A stretch of 35,050 nt of DNA from an uncultured Oscillospiraceae bacterium (lineage in GTDB: Bacteria; Bacillota; Clostridia; Oscillospirales; Oscillospiraceae), in assembly GCA_910584835.1 (NCBI GenBank), contig CAJUEG010000023.1, positions 1 to 35,050 on the forward strand, read 5' to 3'. The notes beneath the pieces were generated by a model. It did no database searches. It was not told where the DNA came from and saw nothing but the letters and a program-made list of their open reading frames with translations. Positions 31,301 to 35,050 of the stretch are shown here, one piece after another. Positions within the stretch are counted from its first letter, which is position 1; each line of letters begins with the position of its first letter. Both the position numbers and the translations under genes were made by a program.

Positions 31301-32797
31301 ATGAAACTGGAATTTGAATATGGCCACGGCTTCATGAAAGCCGAGCTGCCCGATACCACCGATGTGTTTATTCCCGGCGTTACGGTTCCCGATCTGCCCT
31401 GTCTGGAACAGACCTGGGAAAACCTGTACGCCGAGACTCTGGCGAGCATTCGCGCCCCCATTGGTATGCCCACCCTGACCCAGCTGGCCCATAAGGGCAG
31501 CCGGGTTGTCATCGTGATCCCGGACATTGTCAAGGGGGGCAACCAGCCCACCAGCCATCGAAAGGTGGCGGTTCGCGCCTGCCTGGATGAGCTTTACAGC
31601 GTCGGAGTGGAGAAAAAGGATATCCTGCTTCTCTTTTCCAACGGGCTCCACCCGCGGGCTACGGGAAAGGAGATGCGCACCATTCTGGGGGAGGAGCTCT
31701 TCAATGAGTTCTACTTCTCCGGTCAGATCACCAGCCACGACAGCGAGGACTATGAGCACCTGGTGGACTTGGGCTTTACCCCCCAAGGCGATCACGTCAT
31801 CATGAACAAGTATGTCTATGATGCCGACGTAGCTATCCTCATCGGCCACACTCAGGGAAACCCCTACGGAGGATATTCCGGCGGCTATAAGCATTGTGCC
31901 ACGGGTATTTCCCACTGGCGGAGCATCGGGGCTCACCATGTGCCCCAGGTCATGCATCGGTCCGACTTTGTTCCCGTGTCCACCGCCAGCCTGATGCGGG
32001 ATAAGTTTGACCAGCAGGGGATGTTCATGGAAGAAAAGATGGGCAAGAAGTTTTTCTGCTGCGACGCGGTGCTGGATACCGGTTCCCGTCAGATCGAGAT
32101 CAACTCCGGCTGGGCCAAGGAGATGCAGCCTGTCAGCTGGGAGACGGCCGACAAGCGCACCTATGTCCACTGGGCGGAGAAGAAATACGACATCGTGGTC
32201 TTCGGCATGCCCACCAACTTCCACTATGGAGACGGCATGGGAACCAACCCCATTCAAATGATGCAGGCCCTCTCCGCCCAGGTCATCCGCCACAAGCGGG
32301 TGCTCAGCGATCACTGCGTATTCATCGTCTCCTCCATCTGCGACGGCTGGTTTCACGAGGAGCGCTGGCCCTATCTGAGGGAACTCTATGAGATGTTCCA
32401 GCATGACTCCATGAATATTCTGCCGGATATGAACCGATATGGCGAGTATTTTGCCACCAGGGAGGAGTATATCCGCAAATACCGCTTTGCCAATGCCTTC
32501 CATCCCTTCCACGGCTTTTCCATGATGAGCTGCGGCCACCTGGCCGAGGAGCATACCAGCGCCATCTATATCGTAGGCGCCCGGGAGCCCGGAATCGCCC
32601 GGGGGATGGGCTTAAAGACCAGGGCCACCTTTGAAGAGGCGTTGGCCGACGCCATGCGGAAGTTTACCGGCCCCGCGCCCAATATCCTGGCTCTGCCCCA
32701 GACCTTTACCACCGCCGCCGTCCACCTGTGCATGAGGGATCCGGCGGAGAACAGCCGCTATCGTGACAGTGCCCCCGCTCACCCCTGCGGCGGCTGA
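31301..32797 (+). CDS. LarA-like nickel-pincer racemase/epimerase family protein (DUF2088)
   Basis: LarA-family enzymes use a nickel-pincer nucleotide bound to a lysine to racemise or epimerise 2-hydroxy acids by hydride transfer. This 498-residue protein has the family landmarks: an acidic/proline early segment with VVIVIPDIVKGG, the catalytic histidine segment LFSNGLHPRAT (His117), and the cofactor-binding lysine in GGYSGGYKHCATG (Lys197), then SHWRSIGAHH. It is longer than lactate racemase (about 425), as in subfamilies acting on other acids such as sugar acids or malate. ATG 31301 follows AAGGAAGG by about 7 bases. Cofactor genes larB, larC and larE are not in the window. It implies that a 2-hydroxy acid occurs in the pathway. 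Confidence 0.83.
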   Translation: MKLEFEYGHGFMKAELPDTTDVFIPGVTVPDLPCLEQTWENLYAETLASIRAPIGMPTLTQLAHKGSRVVIVIPDIVKGGNQPTSHRKVAVRACLDELYSVGVEKKDILLLFSNGLHPRATGKEMRTILGEELFNEFYFSGQITSHDSEDYEHLVDLGFTPQGDHVIMNKYVYDADVAILIGHTQGNPYGGYSGGYKHCATGISHWRSIGAHHVPQVMHRSDFVPVSTASLMRDKFDQQGMFMEEKMGKKFFCCDAVLDTGSRQIEINSGWAKEMQPVSWETADKRTYVHWAEKKYDIVVFGMPTNFHYGDGMGTNPIQMMQALSAQVIRHKRVLSDHCVFIVSSICDGWFHEERWPYLRELYEMFQHDSMNILPDMNRYGEYFATREEYIRKYRFANAFHPFHGFSMMSCGHLAEEHTSAIYIVGAREPGIARGMGLKTRATFEEALADAMRKFTGPAPNILALPQTFTTAAVHLCMRDPAENSRYRDSAPAHPCGG

Positions 32798-32812
32798 GAG
32801 CGGAAGCCGGGC

Positions 32813-33598
32813 ATGTACATCATTTTGCTGCTGGTCAGCTTTTGCGCCAGTGCGGCAGGGGCGGTGTGCGGTATCGGCGGCGGAGTCATCATCAAACCCG
32901 TGCTGGATGCAATGAATATCGCCGACGTATCATCCATCAGCTTTCTGTCCGGCTGTACGGTGCTCAGCATGAGCTGCTATTCCGTGGGAAAGGCCGTGCT
33001 GGCGGGGGAAAGCGGCATTGAAAGACATACCGGAACCCCGCTGGCATTGGGAGCCGCTTTTGGGGGCATATTGGGAAAGAACCTGTTCAGCCTGCTGCGG
33101 GAGCTGTCCGCCCAGCCGGAGCGGGTGGGCGGATATCAGTCGGTATGTCTGGCTCTTGTCACCCTGGGAACCCTGGCCTATACCATATTCCAGCCCGGAA
33201 TCAAAACCCGCCGGGTGGAGGGACGGGCGGCCTGCGGGGTCATTGGCATGGTTTTGGGCGTGATGTCCAGCTTTTTGGGGATCGGGGGCGGGCCTATCAA
33301 TCTGGCGGTACTCTATTTCTTTTTCTCCATGTCCGCCAAGACGGCGGCTCAAAACAGCCTTTATATTATCCTGTTCTCCCAGACTGCCAGTTTGCTCACC
33401 ACATTCATTGCCCGCAGCGTGCCCCTTTTTGAGCCCCCGTGGCTGGCGGTGATGGTGGCGGGCGGAATTCTCGGAGGTATGGCGGGCAGGGCGCTGAACA
33501 GAAAGCTGAGCGAGGCCCAGGTGGCGCTGATGTTCAAGGGGCTTATGCTGCTTATCATTGGGGTCAGCTGCTACAACGCGGCGGGCTATCTGACCTGA
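32813..33598 (+). CDS. TauE/SafE family anion exporter
   Basis: TauE/SafE proteins are membrane exporters, often of sulfite, sulfate or sulfonates such as sulfoacetate. This 261-residue protein has about eight hydrophobic helices and the duplicated family motif: GAVCGIGGGVIIKPVL in the first half and SSFLGIGGGPINLAVLY in the second. It starts 15 bases after the LarA-like stop, so it is part of the same operon. With the cytoplasmic sulfatase upstream, export of liberated sulfate is the simplest role. Export of sulfite or a sulfonated product, or an unrelated anion, is possible. Confidence 0.88.
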   Translation: MYIILLLVSFCASAAGAVCGIGGGVIIKPVLDAMNIADVSSISFLSGCTVLSMSCYSVGKAVLAGESGIERHTGTPLALGAAFGGILGKNLFSLLRELSAQPERVGGYQSVCLALVTLGTLAYTIFQPGIKTRRVEGRAACGVIGMVLGVMSSFLGIGGGPINLAVLYFFFSMSAKTAAQNSLYIILFSQTASLLTTFIARSVPLFEPPWLAVMVAGGILGGMAGRALNRKLSEAQVALMFKGLMLLIIGVSCYNAAGYLT

Positions 33599-33615
33599 TT
33601 GGGAGGGACGTTTTT

Positions 33616-34629
33616 ATGAGAAAAGTTGTTTTGACCGCTGTGGGAAAGCTGGAATACCAAGAGGCGCCCATCCCCCAGCTCAGAGAGGGTTGGGTGCGGA
33701 TAAAAATACTCCGCTGCGGATTGTGTGGGACAGACGTCCACAATTATTACAAGGAGACCATTTTTGGAAAGGACGCCTATCCCTTTCATATGGGGCATGA
33801 GGTCTGCGGCATCGTGGACGGCGTGGGGAAAGGCGTCGATGACCTCGCCGTGGGCGACAAGGTGGTGGTCAACCCCATCTGGAGCTGCGGGGTGTGCCAA
33901 CCCTGCCGCATGGAACAGGCAAATCACTGTGAGCACAAAACCACAATTGGATTGGTGGGGCCCAGCGGAAATTCGGAGTATACGCTGGCTCCGGCCAATG
34001 CCGTGTTCAAGGCTGAGCCCGAGAGCGATCCGGATCTGCTGGCCTTTACTGAGCCTGTGGCCACGGTGCTATACGGTCTGGATAAGCTGAGGGTAGATTC
34101 CACTCATGATGTGCTGATCGCAGGCGCTGGGGCCATTGGGCTGATTTTTCTGCAGCTGCTGAAGAACGCCCGGCTCCGCAGCCTGACCGTAGCGGATATC
34201 GTGGAGGATAGGCTGGCCTTTGCGAAAAGGCTGGGCGCGGACCAAGTGATCAATACCGCCGCACAAATGGACGAGAAAAAATATGATGTCATCATTGATT
34301 GCACCGGCTCGGCCAAGGTGGTGGAGCAGGACTTTGAAAAGGTGCGTTTTGGGGCACAGATCCTGATTTTCGGCGTTTGCCCTATCGACTCCACGATCAC
34401 CCTCAAACCCTTCGATATCTATAACAATGATCTGTCTATTTACTCCTCCTACACCTTGACGCCCAGCGCGTTCCAGCGGGCCCTGTGTCTGATCCAGAGC
34501 GGACGTATTGATGTGGGGTCCCTGCTGGCGGGCGTCTATCCGGTGGGTAAATTGGAAGAATGCATCCAAAATGTCAAGGCCGGCAGGGTAAACGGTAAAA
34601 TCGTCATTGACACCACCAAAATGTTTTGA
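33616..34629 (+). CDS. Zinc-containing alcohol dehydrogenase (second copy)
   Basis: This 337-residue medium-chain dehydrogenase is the last gene of the island. It has the catalytic zinc residues in CGLCGTDVHNYY and MGHEVCG, a complete structural zinc lobe with four cysteines (SCGVCQPCRMEQANHC), and the NAD(P) loop IAGAGAIGLIFLQ. It is only distantly similar to the first dehydrogenase at 25846, which lacks one structural cysteine, so the two probably catalyse different steps or act on opposite stereoisomers. ATG 33616 follows GGGAGGG by about 7 bases and 17 bases after the exporter stop; a longer frame would overlap the exporter gene. Relatives include sorbitol, threonine and galactitol-1-phosphate dehydrogenases. 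Confidence 0.88.
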   Translation: MRKVVLTAVGKLEYQEAPIPQLREGWVRIKILRCGLCGTDVHNYYKETIFGKDAYPFHMGHEVCGIVDGVGKGVDDLAVGDKVVVNPIWSCGVCQPCRMEQANHCEHKTTIGLVGPSGNSEYTLAPANAVFKAEPESDPDLLAFTEPVATVLYGLDKLRVDSTHDVLIAGAGAIGLIFLQLLKNARLRSLTVADIVEDRLAFAKRLGADQVINTAAQMDEKKYDVIIDCTGSAKVVEQDFEKVRFGAQILIFGVCPIDSTITLKPFDIYNNDLSIYSSYTLTPSAFQRALCLIQSGRIDVGSLLAGVYPVGKLEECIQNVKAGRVNGKIVIDTTKMF

Positions 34630-34668
34630 GTGCGTGTCCCCTTGTCGGGCAGCGGCGAAAGAGCGCTG

Positions 34669-34701
34669 AAAGCGGGCCGGCATCAACGTCAGCCCGCTTT
34701 T
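34669..34701 (+). terminator. Terminator of the TTT/sulfatase island
   Basis: The stem AAAGCGGGC/GCCCGCTTT (34669-34677 with 34692-34700) has a 14-base loop and ends in TTTT. It lies 40 bases after the second dehydrogenase and marks the end of the island. Confidence 0.8.
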
Positions 34702-34930
34702 GCTGTTGGATCAGGGAGGCCCCCGCCATGCTGAAGGTGCGGAAAAGCGTCGCATTTTTCCATTCAAATACCTGCGGCGCCCGCAAGCCCGGCGGACAGG
34801 CGGCGATCCTGCCGGGGAAATGGAAAAGCCCGCCGGGGGCGGCCAGCCCATATTCACCCCAAATGAGCAGGGTCAAACGCGACTAAATCACCTCAAATCA
34901 TGGCAAAGCGCACCCGAACTCTAGGCAAAG
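34702..34930. other. Intergenic stretch before rpsI, no gene recognised
   Basis: Open frames of 86 and 90 codons cross this stretch on opposite strands. Both run through the terminator at 34669 and have no similarity I recognise. The sequence has GC-rich inverted patches but no clear promoter or RNA gene. Confidence 0.5.
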
Positions 34931-34965
34931 AAAAGTCCCGGAAATCCGTGATTTCCGGGACTTTT
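34931..34965 (-). terminator. Terminator of rpsI, bidirectional in form
   Basis: A perfect 16-bp stem AAAAGTCCCGGAAATC/GATTTCCGGGACTTTT (34931-34946 with 34950-34965) has a 3-base loop, with T-rich tails on either strand. It lies 20 bases beyond the rpsI stop codon. Confidence 0.88.
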
Positions 34966-34984
34966 GAATCGTTTGAACTGTAAA

Positions 34985-35050
34985 TCAGCGCTTGCTGAAC
35001 TGAGGCGCGCGGCGGGCGGCCTTGAGGCCGTACTTCTTGCGCTCCTTCAT
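34985..35050 (-). CDS. rpsI: 30S ribosomal protein S9, C-terminal end (runs off the right edge)
   Basis: The last 21 residues end KERKKYGLKAARRAPQFSKR and a stop, the highly conserved S9 tail whose final Lys-Arg reaches the ribosomal P site. The rest of the gene lies beyond the window. The strong terminator at 34931 follows it on the minus strand. Confidence 0.93.
   Translation of the reverse strand: MKERKKYGLKAARRAPQFSKR

Noticed and set aside
34604..34886. Opposed frames of 86-90 codons after the last dehydrogenase
   Set aside because: Both span the terminator hairpin at 34669, have no good ribosome binding site and no similarity I recognise.
1..35050. CRISPR arrays, insertion sequences, toxin-antitoxin or defence genes
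   Set aside because: None was found: no regularly spaced repeats, no transposase or nuclease motifs, no small paired toxin genes.

Overview
The window reads as chromosome of a GC-rich, spore-forming, Gram-positive Clostridia member, most likely an Oscillospiraceae-type gut anaerobe. The evidence is a sporulation gene (spoVAC) behind a sigma-G-like promoter, an S-layer-homology surface protein, AGGAGG ribosome binding sites, lipoprotein-type solute receptors, and DeoR and LacI regulators. The genus is inference. Housekeeping genes frame the window: a partial typA at the left edge and the last codons of rpsI at the right edge, both on the minus strand. No integrase, transposase, IS end, CRISPR array or phage gene was seen.

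Layout. (1) 1-1920: typA (minus) with a structured leader, divergent from tRNA-Arg(CCU), which has a strong promoter and a terminator. (2) 2262-7402 (plus): a fructose PTS locus with fruA (EIIABC), a Gfo/Idh/MocA oxidoreductase, a DeoR regulator, fruK and a stand-alone HPr. Two nearly identical promoters, before fruA and before deoR, suggest one DeoR-controlled regulon. (3) 7501-16530 (minus): a LacI regulator followed by a nine-gene operon encoding a ketopantoate-reductase-like enzyme, a cyclase-family hydrolase, an isocitrate-lyase/PEP-mutase-family enzyme, a TRAP transporter (DctP, DctQ, DctM), a LigT-like protein, an NHL propeller and a YhcH-family protein. It looks like a catabolic island for an unidentified organic acid. 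(4) 16905-20688 (plus): a phosphodiester glycosidase-domain protein with three SLH repeats, a lone spoVAC and radC. (5) 20987-34701 (plus): a second catabolic island. It holds a tripartite tricarboxylate transporter (TctC, TctB, TctA), a cytoplasmic formylglycine-type sulfatase, a zinc alcohol dehydrogenase, a class II aldolase, a LacI regulator, an unusual phosphofructokinase, a TIM paralogue, a LarA-type nickel-pincer racemase/epimerase, a TauE/SafE anion exporter and a second zinc dehydrogenase.

How it may work. Island 5 has the parts to import an anionic substrate, remove sulfate, oxidise or epimerise the carbon skeleton, phosphorylate it, cleave it by retro-aldol reaction, feed trioses or tetroses into glycolysis, and export sulfate or sulfite. 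Three near-identical palindromes built on TACACACGTGTGTA (21030, 21116, 30205) lie before tctC and before the TIM gene, so the internal LacI regulator probably controls both halves. This is the best candidate in the window for an undescribed pathway. The substrate cannot be read from sequence alone.
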